Positions 6,949-13,309 of a stretch of DNA of 13,309 bases are shown in pieces; position 1 is the first letter of the stretch, and the number at the start of each line of letters is the position of its first letter. Origin of the DNA: an uncultured Collinsella sp. (GTDB lineage Bacteria > Actinomycetota > Coriobacteriia > Coriobacteriales > Coriobacteriaceae); the NCBI GenBank assembly GCA_900543945.1, contig UQTN01000056.1, positions 1 to 13,309 on the forward strand, given 5' to 3'. The notes under the pieces were generated by a model. That model worked only from the letters and a program-made list of their open reading frames with translations. It did no database searches and was not told the origin of the DNA. Both the position numbers and the translations under genes were made by a program.

Positions 6949-7002
6949 CACGGTCGTACTGAGTTTTACGCGGCCGAGCCGCGTCGTATTATGGAGGTCA
7001 CC

Positions 7003-7323
7003 ATGGCTGACATTAAGCAGATTACCCCCGAGAACTTCGGCGCTGTCGTCAACGATAGCCTGCCCGTACTGGTTGATTTTTGGGCCCCGTGGTGCGGCCC
7101 CTGCCGCTCGCTCTCGCCCATCGTAGACGAGGTTGCCGACGAGCTGGCCGGCAAGTTGGCTGTGGCCAAGTGCAACGTCGACGACAACCAGGACCTGGCC
7201 ATGAAGTTTGGCGTCATGAGCATCCCCACGCTGATCGTCTTTAAGAACGGCGAGGAGGTCGACCGCTCGGTCGGCGCCTTACCCAAGGCAAGACTTCAGG
7301 CACTGCTGGAGAAACATCTGTAA
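7003..7323 (+). CDS. trxA: Thioredoxin
   Basis: This 106-residue cytoplasmic protein reduces disulfides and is itself normally reduced by thioredoxin reductase. The active site WCGPC is at residues 30-34 (C31, C34), with the buried aspartate D25, the cis-proline P75 in MSIPTLIVF, and the glycine G91 in the last strand, all expected for a canonical thioredoxin. The length is standard. ATG 7003 is chosen since GGAGG lies five nt upstream; the frame continues upstream to a GTG at 6919, but those residues are not thioredoxin-like. No thioredoxin reductase gene is adjacent, and it appears monocistronic between its promoter and the terminator at 7435-7472. Confidence 0.97.
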   Translation: MADIKQITPENFGAVVNDSLPVLVDFWAPWCGPCRSLSPIVDEVADELAGKLAVAKCNVDDNQDLAMKFGVMSIPTLIVFKNGEEVDRSVGALPKARLQALLEKHL

Positions 7324-7350
7324 TACGCTTGTTACCTGTCTGCCGTCCAT

Positions 7351-7369
7351 GAGCGGTTTCGCACCGCTC
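7351..7369 (+). terminator. Small hairpin after trxA, weak terminator candidate
   Basis: GAGCGGT (7351-7357) and ACCGCTC (7363-7369) form a perfect 7-bp stem with a TTCGC loop, 28 nt after the trxA stop. No T-tract follows, so it is more likely an mRNA 3'-end stabilising structure than a terminator. Confidence 0.35.
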
Positions 7370-7434
7370 GCCGGAGTGCCAAACGCAAGGTATGCGACCA
7401 CGGATAGTATGGTAGTCACAAACAGCCCCCAGTG

Positions 7435-7472
7435 AACGGGTGCGGGTCGCACAGACTCGTACCCGTTTTCTT
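7435..7472 (+). terminator. Intrinsic terminator downstream of trxA
   Basis: AACGGGTGCGGGTC (7435-7448) pairs with GACTCGTACCCGTT (7454-7467) as a 14-bp stem with two G-T wobbles and the loop GCACA. It is followed by a T-rich run (TTCTT), giving a classical rho-independent terminator shape on the + strand. It separates trxA from the following nickel/hydrogenase gene set. If a promoter exists upstream of it (TAGTAT at 7405-7410 is a weak candidate) it could act instead as a leader attenuator. Confidence 0.75.
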
Positions 7473-7474
7473 AT

Positions 7475-7505
7475 GCAGCTGCGCGCAGAGCGGGCGTAGT
7501 AAAAT
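7475..7505 (+). promoter_or_regulatory. Weak promoter candidate before the 82-residue gene, with overlapping small palindromes
   Basis: TAAAAT (7500-7505) is a good -10 match located 40 nt before the ATG at 7545, but no convincing -35 lies 16-18 nt upstream. The expected -35 zone instead has two overlapping perfect palindromes, GCAGCTGC (7475-7482) and CTGCGCGCAG (7479-7488). Such a layout could reflect an activator or repressor site; NikR binding here is speculation. Confidence 0.35.
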
Positions 7506-7544
7506 CTGAACCACTGAACTGCCCCATACAAAAGGAGATTTCCC

Positions 7545-7793
7545 ATGCATGATGTTGGAATGAACATGAGCCAGCTTGCCATGAGCGTCAAGCAGGTCGA
7601 CGACACCATCGAGCTCGCTCACGAGTGGAGCCATCAGCTGCTGCATGCGACCGAGAACTTTGATATGGAGCGCATTGGCGCCAAGCTCGAGGCCGCCATG
7701 TCTGCGCTGCACGAGGCGCACGATGCGCTCGAGGGCTACGAGGAGGCCATCGAGGCAGATCACAACTCAGTCGGCTCTGTGAAACTGGTGTAA
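7545..7793 (+). CDS. Small uncharacterised histidine-bearing helical protein upstream of nikR
   Basis: This 82-residue protein matches no family I recognise. It is mostly predicted helix, rich in Ala, Glu and Met, with no signal peptide or membrane segment. Histidines H26, H30 and H34 lie at i, i+4 and i+8 on one helix face (HEWSHQLLH), and H56 and H59 lie close together on a second helix; H2 and H73 flank these. The start has AAAGGAG seven nt upstream. Only one nucleotide separates its stop from the nikR GTG, and nikR lacks a clear ribosome-binding site, so the two are almost certainly translated together. The context suggests a role with NikR or in nickel handling for hydrogenase maturation. 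Real coding status is likely; function is inferred only. Confidence 0.8.
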   Translation: MHDVGMNMSQLAMSVKQVDDTIELAHEWSHQLLHATENFDMERIGAKLEAAMSALHEAHDALEGYEEAIEADHNSVGSVKLV

Positions 7794-7794
7794 C

Positions 7795-8289
7795 GTGGCC
7801 GAGCACGAGCACGCGCACGGCCACGGTGCGGACGACGATGCGAGCTGCCGCTGCAGCGGCCCCAGCTCCGAGCTGGTCCGCTTTTCGGTCACCGCGCCCG
7901 ACGACCTGCTGCACCGCTTTGACGAGCAGATCGCGCGCCGCGGTGATGTGGCTAACCGATCCGAGGCCGTACGCGATCTGATTCGTGCCTCGATCGCCAA
8001 GGATCAAATGCGCACGCCCGACGAGCAGGTCATCGGTTCGCTCACCATGATCTATGACCACCATACCGGCGATCTGACGCGCCGTCTGGACGAGGTACAG
8101 CACGACTACACCGACGAGATCGTCTCGACCATGCACGTGCATCTGGACCACCACAACTGCCTGGAGATTCTGGCGCTCAAGGGTCGCGGCAAACGCGTCT
8201 ACGAGCTGGCGGACCGGTTGCTGGGACTGCGCGGCGTTAAGCACGGCGAGCTCACCTGCGCCGCCACCAAGCAGAGCCTGGGGCTGTAG
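7795..8289 (+). CDS. nikR: NikR-type nickel-responsive transcriptional regulator
   Basis: This 164-residue protein has a ribbon-helix-helix DNA-binding domain (about 26-70, LVRFSVTAPDDLLHRFDEQI) and a C-terminal ACT-like nickel-sensing domain. The nickel ligands H103, H114, H116 and C122 have exactly the spacing of E. coli NikR H76, H87, H89 and C95 (11, 2 and 6 residues). The first 25 residues form an unusual extension with H4, H6, H8, H10 and C18, C20, which could bind metal. The GTG start lies one nt after the preceding stop, with only a weak Shine-Dalgarno, indicating translational coupling. It is followed by hypF after 58 nt. In known systems NikR controls nickel uptake, urease or hydrogenase genes; here the hyp genes are the likely targets. 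No NikR-like operator was recognised. Confidence 0.93.
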   Translation: MAEHEHAHGHGADDDASCRCSGPSSELVRFSVTAPDDLLHRFDEQIARRGDVANRSEAVRDLIRASIAKDQMRTPDEQVIGSLTMIYDHHTGDLTRRLDEVQHDYTDEIVSTMHVHLDHHNCLEILALKGRGKRVYELADRLLGLRGVKHGELTCAATKQSLGL

Positions 8290-8307
8290 CGGGATTTCCC
8301 ACAGCGC

Positions 8308-8330
8308 ACCTGCCATAAAGGGACAGGTTT
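8308..8330. repeat. Possible second REP-like element before hypF
   Basis: ACCTGCC (8308-8314) and GGACAGGT (8321-8328) can pair as a 7-bp stem with one bulged A. Read on the minus strand its core (AACCTGTCCCTTTATGGCA) resembles the core of the palindrome at 2876-2910 (AACCGTCCCTCATGCCA), with one inserted base and a few differences. It lies just before the hypF Shine-Dalgarno. The relation may be chance. Confidence 0.35.
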
Positions 8331-8347
8331 CAACGAAGGAGGGTCGC

Positions 8348-10801
8348 ATGCGACATGTGCATATCCATGTAACGGGCATTGTGCAGGGCGTCGGCATGCG
8401 GCCATTTGTGTATCGCGAGGCTATGGCGCATGGCATTTGCGGCTGGGTGCTCAACGCGGGCGATGGCGTGCACATCGAGGCGCATGCTTCAGTCGAGGCA
8501 CTCGACGGCTTTGTCGCCGCGCTGTCGGAGCACGCGCCTGCCGCGGCCCGCGTTGAGCATGTCGCTGTTGCAGACCTGGAGCCAGACGCTTGGGCTGCCG
8601 ACGATGAGCAGGCCTTTCGTATCGTAGCGTCGCAGGATCAGACCGTGCACACGACGCTTATCTCCCCCGATATCGCCACCTGTGACGACTGCCTGCGCGA
8701 ACTGTTCGACCCCACCGACCGACGCTATCACTACCCCTTTATCAACTGCACCAACTGCGGGCCGCGCTTTACCATCATCCGATCGCTGCCTTATGACCGA
8801 GCGGCCACGTCGATGGATTGCTTCCCCATGTGCCCCGAGTGCGCCGCAGAGTATGCCAACCCGCTTGACCGGCGCTTTCATGCGCAGCCCGATGCCTGCT
8901 TTGACTGCGGTCCACATATTACCTGGCGCGAGGCGGCGGGCGACATGGAGCTCGAGGGTCTGGGGGCGATGCCGGCCGTCGGCAGCACGCGCGAAACCAG
9001 CGATGCCATCATCGAACGCTGCATCGAGCTGCTGGCAGGCGGCGGTATTGTCGCCATCAAGGGCCTGGGCGGATTCCATCTGGCCTGCAACGCTGCCAAT
9101 GAGCAGGCGGTGGTCGAGCTGCGCCGTCGCAAGCGCCGCAGCAACAAGCCGCTTGCCGTTATGGTGCGCAGCCTTGCCGATACTGAACGCCTGTGCCATG
9201 TCGATGATGCCGAGCGCGACTTGCTGGCCGGCAGCATCCGCCCCATTGTGCTGCTGCGCCGCCGTGCTGTTGGCGAGGGAGATTCCCCCGACGGCCTTAC
9301 ACTCGCGCCATCCGTCGCGCACGATCTACCCGAGCTCGGCGTCATGCTCCCCTATACACCGCTTCAGCATCTGCTGCTTGCAGCTGCCTCGTCGCATGGC
9401 ATGCACGCGCTGGTCATGACCAGCGGAAACCTGAGCGAGGAACCTATCGAGACCGACGATGCCCTTGCATGGGAACATCTTGTTGCCGCCGGCATCGCCG
9501 ACGCGCTACTTGGCAACGACCGTGCGATTCTCTCACGCTACGACGACTCCGTGGTACGTGTGGTCGACGGCACCGTCATGCCTGTGCGTCGCGCACGCGG
9601 ATATGCGCCGCAACCGTTGTCGCTGCCGGCGCTCGACGGCACTGCACCCTGCGTGCTCGCCTGCGGGCCGCAGCAAAAAGCCACGATCGCGCTCACGCGC
9701 GAGGATGCGAACGGCGAGGCGGCCTGTTTTGTGTCGCAGCATATCGGCGATGTCGAAAACGGCGCGACCTTCGATGCCTGGAGCGCCGCCCGCACACGTC
9801 TAGAAAACCTCTTTGACCTGACGCCCGCCGCCCTAGCATGCGACATGCACCCCAGCTATCTGTCGAGCCAGTGGGCACGCGAACAGGCGCAAGAACAGGG
9901 TATGCCGCTTGTTGAGGTTCAACATCATCATGCGCACATCGCGAGCGTAATGGCAGAGGCGATTGTCGCTGGCCGGCTTGCGCCTGATGCACGCGTCCTC
10001 GGTATTGCCTTCGATGGTACGGGTGCCGGCACCGACGGCACCATATGGGGCGGTGAGTTTCTTATCGCCGGCCTTGCCGATTTTGAACGCGCCGCGCACC
10101 TGCGCACCTGGGCGCTGCCAGGCGGAGCCGCATCCGTGCGCGATGCCCGGCGCAATGCCTTTGCCCTGCTGAGCGAGCTCGGCCTGCTCGAGCATCCGGG
10201 TGCCGCGGGGCTATTGGGCACCCTCGACGAGCAAACACGCAGCGTGACAGCCACCATGATCGAGCGCGGCATCAACAGCCCGCGTACCAGCAGCATGGGG
10301 CGTCTCTTTGATGCCGCGGCAGCGATTCTGGGCATCTGCGGCAAGGCTACCTACGAGGGCGAACCCGCCATAGAACTCGAAGCCGCCGCCTGGCGCGCGC
10401 TTGACGGTAAGCCCGTTCGTCTCGACGGCAATCATACAGGCGTATTCACGTCTGCCGACGACTCCCCCATCTTGGACCCCCAACCGCTCATCGAAGCTCT
10501 TCTGAATGGAATCGAGGCAGGCGCGCCGGCCGACCGGCTCGACCTCGGGTTTCACATCGCCATTACGCACGCTACGACCCACATCGCACGCGAAATCTGT
10601 GCGCGCGAAGGCCTCGATACCGTCGCGCTCTCGGGCGGTGTGTTCATGAACCGGCTTTTGCTTCAGCTCCTCACCCACGAACTCAAAGACGCCGGTCTTG
10701 CCGTCTTGGTCCCCCACGCTGTACCCGCCAACGACGGCTGCATCGCCTACGGTCAGGCCGCCATCGCTCGCGCTCGCCTCGCGCAGACGGCGTTGCGATA
10801 G
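8348..10801 (+). CDS. hypF: Carbamoyltransferase HypF, [NiFe]-hydrogenase maturation
   Basis: HypF uses carbamoyl phosphate and ATP to transfer a carbamoyl group to the C-terminal cysteine of HypE, starting synthesis of the cyanide ligands. All expected domains are present in 817 residues. An acylphosphatase domain (about 3-93) has VQGVGMRPFVYR with R18 and N36. A zinc-finger pair (about 108-190) has four CxxC motifs, including CDDC, CTNC, CPEC and CFDC. A YrdC domain (about 210-400) has IKGLGGFHLACNA and RRKRRSNKPLAVMVR. A Kae1/TobZ-like domain (about 430-810) has QHHHAHIASVMAE, FDGTGAGTDGTIWGGEF, LSGGVFMNRLLL and PANDGCIAYGQA. The length is slightly above E. coli HypF (750). The ATG follows GAAGGAGGG closely. 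Confidence 0.97.
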   Translation: MRHVHIHVTGIVQGVGMRPFVYREAMAHGICGWVLNAGDGVHIEAHASVEALDGFVAALSEHAPAAARVEHVAVADLEPDAWAADDEQAFRIVASQDQTVHTTLISPDIATCDDCLRELFDPTDRRYHYPFINCTNCGPRFTIIRSLPYDRAATSMDCFPMCPECAAEYANPLDRRFHAQPDACFDCGPHITWREAAGDMELEGLGAMPAVGSTRETSDAIIERCIELLAGGGIVAIKGLGGFHLACNAANEQAVVELRRRKRRSNKPLAVMVRSLADTERLCHVDDAERDLLAGSIRPIVLLRRRAVGEGDSPDGLTLAPSVAHDLPELGVMLPYTPLQHLLLAAASSHGMHALVMTSGNLSEEPIETDDALAWEHLVAAGIADALLGNDRAILSRYDDSVVRVVDGTVMPVRRARGYAPQPLSLPALDGTAPCVLACGPQQKATIALTREDANGEAACFVSQHIGDVENGATFDAWSAARTRLENLFDLTPAALACDMHPSYLSSQWAREQAQEQGMPLVEVQHHHAHIASVMAEAIVAGRLAPDARVLGIAFDGTGAGTDGTIWGGEFLIAGLADFERAAHLRTWALPGGAASVRDARRNAFALLSELGLLEHPGAAGLLGTLDEQTRSVTATMIERGINSPRTSSMGRLFDAAAAILGICGKATYEGEPAIELEAAAWRALDGKPVRLDGNHTGVFTSADDSPILDPQPLIEALLNGIEAGAPADRLDLGFHIAITHATTHIAREICAREGLDTVALSGGVFMNRLLLQLLTHELKDAGLAVLVPHAVPANDGCIAYGQAAIARARLAQTALR

Positions 10802-10932
10802 GCTGTTTTGCCAGCCTGCGCGCCGCCGTCTCACAGGTGTAACGCGTTTGCTCGTGACTCCCGCGAGCGCTACCATCAACTGATGGGTAATTAGGCGCCT
10901 ATCCAGCGCAAAACGTATAAAAGGGGAACATT
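10802..10932 (+). other. 131-nt spacer between hypF and hypC
   Basis: The spacer has several small self-complementary features: GGCTG/CAGCC just after the hypF stop (10801-10816), TTGCTCG/CGAGCG further on, ATCA/TGAT extended by ACC/GGGT with a bulge (10872-10888), and the 10-bp palindrome TAGGCGCCTA (10892-10901). None has a T-tract. TATAAA (10916-10921) is near a -10 consensus but would place transcription almost at the hypC ATG. It is most likely an intra-operon spacer with processing or stabilising hairpins, though an internal promoter or regulatory site cannot be excluded. Confidence 0.4.
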
Positions 10933-11193
10933 ATGTGCCTTGCCGTTCCCGGTAAAGTGGTCAAACGCGACGACGACCTTAAGGCGACCGTCGACATGAT
11001 GGGCATCGAGCGCCCCGTTTCGCTGCGCCTCGTGCCGACGGCACAGGTAGGCGACTATATTCTCGTGCACGCCGGCTTTGGCATTCAGATCGTCGACGAG
11101 CAGGAAGCGCAAGAAACGCTCGAGCTCGTTAATGCCATGACCGAACTGGCCGAAGAAGACCAACTGGCCAGCAACCCGGCCGAGGCATACTAG
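10933..11193 (+). CDS. hypC: HypC/HybG-family hydrogenase maturation chaperone
   Basis: This 86-residue chaperone carries the Fe(CN)2CO unit with HypD and delivers it to the hydrogenase large-subunit precursor. The N-terminal MCLAVPGKVV includes the essential Cys2, exposed after Met removal, and the OB-like core ends with VGDYILVHAGFGIQIVDEQEA, both typical. The acidic tail (about 65-86) is variable in the family. The ATG has AAGGGG six nt upstream. Its TAG overlaps the GTG start of hypD by one base (TAGTG). Which hydrogenase it serves cannot be told here. Confidence 0.97.
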   Translation: MCLAVPGKVVKRDDDLKATVDMMGIERPVSLRLVPTAQVGDYILVHAGFGIQIVDEQEAQETLELVNAMTELAEEDQLASNPAEAY

Positions 11194-12305
11194 TGGCGGC
11201 GGCGCAGCCGGTTCGCTCCGGTATCGACTTTTCGGCATTTCGCGACCCCAAGCTGGCTCGCGAGCTCATCGATCGTATTCATGAGCTTGTCGGCAACCGC
11301 AGCATCAACCTTATGGAAGTCTGCGGTACGCATACCGTGAGCATCGGTCGCTATGGCTTTCGCTCCATTATGCCTGCCGGGCTCAAACTGCTGAGCGGTC
11401 CGGGTTGCCCCGTCTGTGTTACCGCCAACCGCGATATCGACCATGCAATCGCGCTCGCCAAGATGGACGGCGCCATCATCACCACCTTTGGCGACATGAT
11501 GCGCGTGCCCGGGTCGTCTACCTCGCTCGCCGCGCAAAAGGCGGCGGGGCGCGATATTCGCATTGTGTACTCCCCGCTCGATGCACTCGATATCGCCGAA
11601 CACAACCCCGATCGCCCGGTCATCTTTATGGGCGTCGGCTTTGAGACCACGACGCCCACCATCGCCGCCGCCATTTTGGAGGCCGATGCACGCGGACTCC
11701 AGAACTTCTCGGTCTATTGCGCCCACAAGACCACGCCGCCGGCGCTGCGCGCCATCGCCAACGATCCCGAGACCACTATCGACGGCTTTATCCTGCCGGG
11801 CCACGTCGCCACCATCACGGGCCTGGCGCCCTTTAGCTTTTTGGTCGACGAGTTCAATACCCCGGGTGTGGTCACGGGATTTGAACCGGTCGATATCCTG
11901 CAGGGCATCTGCATGCTGGTCCAGATGGTTGTCGAGAACAGGCCGGCGATCGACAACGCCTACCGCCGTGGCGTCAACGCAGACGGCAACCCCGTGGCGC
12001 GCCAGCTGGTCGAGCAGGTGTTTGAGCCATGCGACACCACGTGGCGCGGGCTGGGGCCGATTGCCAACTCGGGCCTTTCCATCCGCCCCGAGTTCTCGCG
12101 CTTTGATGCCCGCACTCGCTTTGACGTGCCCGTTGAGACGACGGTCGAGCCGCGTGGGTGCCGCTGCGGCGACGTGCTGCGCGGGGCCATTACGCCGAGC
12201 AGCTGCCCGCTCTTTGGCCGCACCTGCACGCCCGAGCACCCCGTCGGACCGTGTATGGTGAGCTCCGAGGGCAGCTGCGCGGCGTACTACCGCTACCGCG
12301 ACTAG
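11193..12305 (+). CDS. hypD: Hydrogenase maturation factor HypD, iron-sulfur scaffold
   Basis: HypD is the [4Fe-4S] scaffold on which, with HypC, the Fe(CN)2CO group is assembled. The 370-residue protein shows the family motifs in order: MEVCGTHT (about 50), the redox-active GPGCPVCVT (about 70), TTFGDMMRVPGS (about 92), GVGFETTTPT (about 150), CAHKTTPPAL (about 175) and the C-terminal cluster-binding region with CRCGDVLRG, SSCPLFGRTC and VGPCMVSSEGSCAAY. The GTG start is set by the one-base overlap with the hypC stop, and the ribosome-binding site would lie within hypC, which suggests coupled translation and matched amounts of HypC and HypD. Confidence 0.97.
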   Translation: MAAAQPVRSGIDFSAFRDPKLARELIDRIHELVGNRSINLMEVCGTHTVSIGRYGFRSIMPAGLKLLSGPGCPVCVTANRDIDHAIALAKMDGAIITTFGDMMRVPGSSTSLAAQKAAGRDIRIVYSPLDALDIAEHNPDRPVIFMGVGFETTTPTIAAAILEADARGLQNFSVYCAHKTTPPALRAIANDPETTIDGFILPGHVATITGLAPFSFLVDEFNTPGVVTGFEPVDILQGICMLVQMVVENRPAIDNAYRRGVNADGNPVARQLVEQVFEPCDTTWRGLGPIANSGLSIRPEFSRFDARTRFDVPVETTVEPRGCRCGDVLRGAITPSSCPLFGRTCTPEHPVGPCMVSSEGSCAAYYRYRD

Positions 12306-12353
12306 CCCGAACACACCCGCATACTGGCACCACCCACGATTGGAGTTTTGGAT

Positions 12354-13309
12354 ATGTCCCATAGCATCACCGATAGCACCGTCCTACTGGGTCACGGCTC
12401 TGGCGGACAGATGATGAAACGCATCATCGATGAGGTCTTTTTGGATGCCTTTGGGTCGCCCGAGTTGCTCGATGGCAACGATGCCGGCGTCGCCGCGCTG
12501 CCCGCGAGCGGGCGCATCGCCATGTCGACCGACAGCTTTGTAGTCTCGCCGCAGTTCTTCCCCGGTGGCAACATCGGCCGCCTCGCCGTGTGCGGAACCG
12601 TCAACGACGTCGCGACCTCAGGCGCCAACGTGCGCTACCTATCGTGCGGCTTTATCCTCGAAGAGGGCTATCCCATGGATAAGCTGCGTCAGATCGTGCA
12701 GACCATGGCCGAGACGGCGCGCGAGGCGGGCGTGGCGATCATCACCGGCGACACCAAGGTGGTTGAGCGCGGCGGGGCCGACGGCGTCTACATCAATACC
12801 GCCGGCGTGGGCGAGGTACCCGCGGGTGTGGCGCTCAGCGGCGCCAACTGCCGCCCCGGCGACGTCATTCTGGTGTCGGGTACACTCGGCGACCACGGCA
12901 TCGCCATCATGAGCCAACGCGAGGGTTTGGCGTTTTCGAGCACGATCGAAAGCGACGCTGCGCCGCTCAACCACCTGATCGCCGACGTACTGGCCGCAGC
13001 ACCCGACACGCGCTGCTTCCGCGACCCCACGCGCGGTGGCCTGGCGTCCACACTCAACGAGTTTGCGCAGGCCAGCGGCGTTGCCATGGAAATCGACGAG
13101 GACGATGTGCCCGTGCGCCCCGACGTGCAGGCAGCCTGCGAGATGCTCGGCTACGATGTGCTGCAGGTGGCAAACGAGGGCAAGATGGTCGCCGTGGTGC
13201 CGGCCGAGCAGGCCGATGCCGCGCTGGCCGCCATGCGCGCCGCCCGCTACGGCGAGAACGCCGCCATCATCGGTCGCGTGCTGCCACTTGCCGAGGGCGC
13301 CCGTCCCGC
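12354..13309 (+). CDS. hypE: Carbamoyl dehydratase HypE, partial (3' end beyond window)
   Basis: HypE dehydrates the S-carbamoyl group placed on its C-terminal cysteine by HypF to thiocyanate, the donor of the cyanide ligands. The frame is open from ATG 12354 to the window end (318 codons), so the gene is cut; the expected final PRIC motif with its essential cysteine is not in view. Seen motifs of this PurM-like family are LLGHGSGGQMM near the start, STDSFVVSPQFFPGGNIGRLAVCGTVNDVA (about 62-91), GDTKVVERG, DPTRGGLAS and the late VANEGKMVAVV. The start is supported by TTGGAG upstream and lies 48 nt after the hypD stop. About 15-20 residues are probably missing. Confidence 0.96.
   Translation, partial: MSHSITDSTVLLGHGSGGQMMKRIIDEVFLDAFGSPELLDGNDAGVAALPASGRIAMSTDSFVVSPQFFPGGNIGRLAVCGTVNDVATSGANVRYLSCGFILEEGYPMDKLRQIVQTMAETAREAGVAIITGDTKVVERGGADGVYINTAGVGEVPAGVALSGANCRPGDVILVSGTLGDHGIAIMSQREGLAFSSTIESDAAPLNHLIADVLAAAPDTRCFRDPTRGGLASTLNEFAQASGVAMEIDEDDVPVRPDVQAACEMLGYDVLQVANEGKMVAVVPAEQADAALAAMRAARYGENAAIIGRVLPLAEGARP

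Noticed and set aside
6919..7002. Upstream GTG extension of trxA
   Set aside because: The added residues are not thioredoxin-like, cross the predicted promoter, and ATG 7003 has a well-placed GGAGG.
7390..7529. GTATG/CATAC half sites resembling the E. coli NikR operator
   Set aside because: Two GTATG copies (7390, 7407) and one CATAC (7525) occur, but none form an inverted pair with about 16 nt between them.
10916..10921. TATAAA as a promoter -10 for hypC
   Set aside because: Transcription would begin at about the hypC ATG and exclude its Shine-Dalgarno, and no -35 with proper spacing is present.
11190..12362. Long minus-strand open frame of 390 codons over hypD
   Set aside because: It mirrors hypD, whose family motifs are unambiguous; long antisense frames are common in high-GC genes.

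Overview
This 13.3 kb, high-GC window looks like a chromosomal segment of a gut actinobacterium of the class Coriobacteriia, most likely Collinsella or a close relative. That placement is an inference from base composition, gene content and style (tightly packed operons, 1-nt stop/start overlaps, an AgrC/LytTR-type two-component pair, nickel and [NiFe]-hydrogenase maturation genes); no ribosomal RNA or other marker is present to prove it. No mobile elements, tRNAs, rRNAs or CRISPR arrays were seen, and no stretch longer than about 300 bases lacks a gene.

Left block (1-4024): a few codons of what may be the 3' end of a rightward gene, then a leftward operon nadA-nadB-nadC-niaR. NadB oxidises aspartate to iminoaspartate, NadA condenses it with dihydroxyacetone phosphate to quinolinate, and NadC converts quinolinate to nicotinate mononucleotide, so this is the whole de novo branch of NAD synthesis. 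NiaR, the niacin-responsive repressor, is the last gene. A perfect 19+19 bp inverted repeat (3981-4024) fills the spacer and covers the -35 of a good sigma-70-type promoter in front of nadA; it is the obvious NiaR operator candidate. NadB lacks the usual C-terminal helical domain, and a 35-bp imperfect palindrome sits between nadA and nadB.

Second block (4048-6278): a rightward two-gene operon for a LytTR response regulator and a multi-pass membrane HPK10/GHKL histidine kinase. This architecture is typical of peptide-sensing systems, but no convincing signal-peptide gene is visible. A hairpin separates it from the next, convergent gene.

Third block (6291-7472): a leftward gene for a 191-residue protein that reads like a degenerate uracil-DNA-glycosylase-fold protein without catalytic motifs, divergent from trxA (thioredoxin). 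A strong intrinsic terminator lies 111 nt after trxA.

Right block (7545-13309): a rightward series of an unknown 82-residue histidine-bearing helical protein, nikR (nickel-responsive ribbon-helix-helix regulator with a His/Cys-rich N-terminal extension), hypF, hypC, hypD and hypE (cut by the window edge). HypF and HypE make the thiocyanate that becomes the cyanide ligands, and HypC and HypD assemble the Fe(CN)2CO unit of [NiFe] hydrogenase. The association of the small protein and NikR with the hyp genes suggests nickel-responsive control of hydrogenase maturation. hypA and hypB (nickel insertion) are not in the window.
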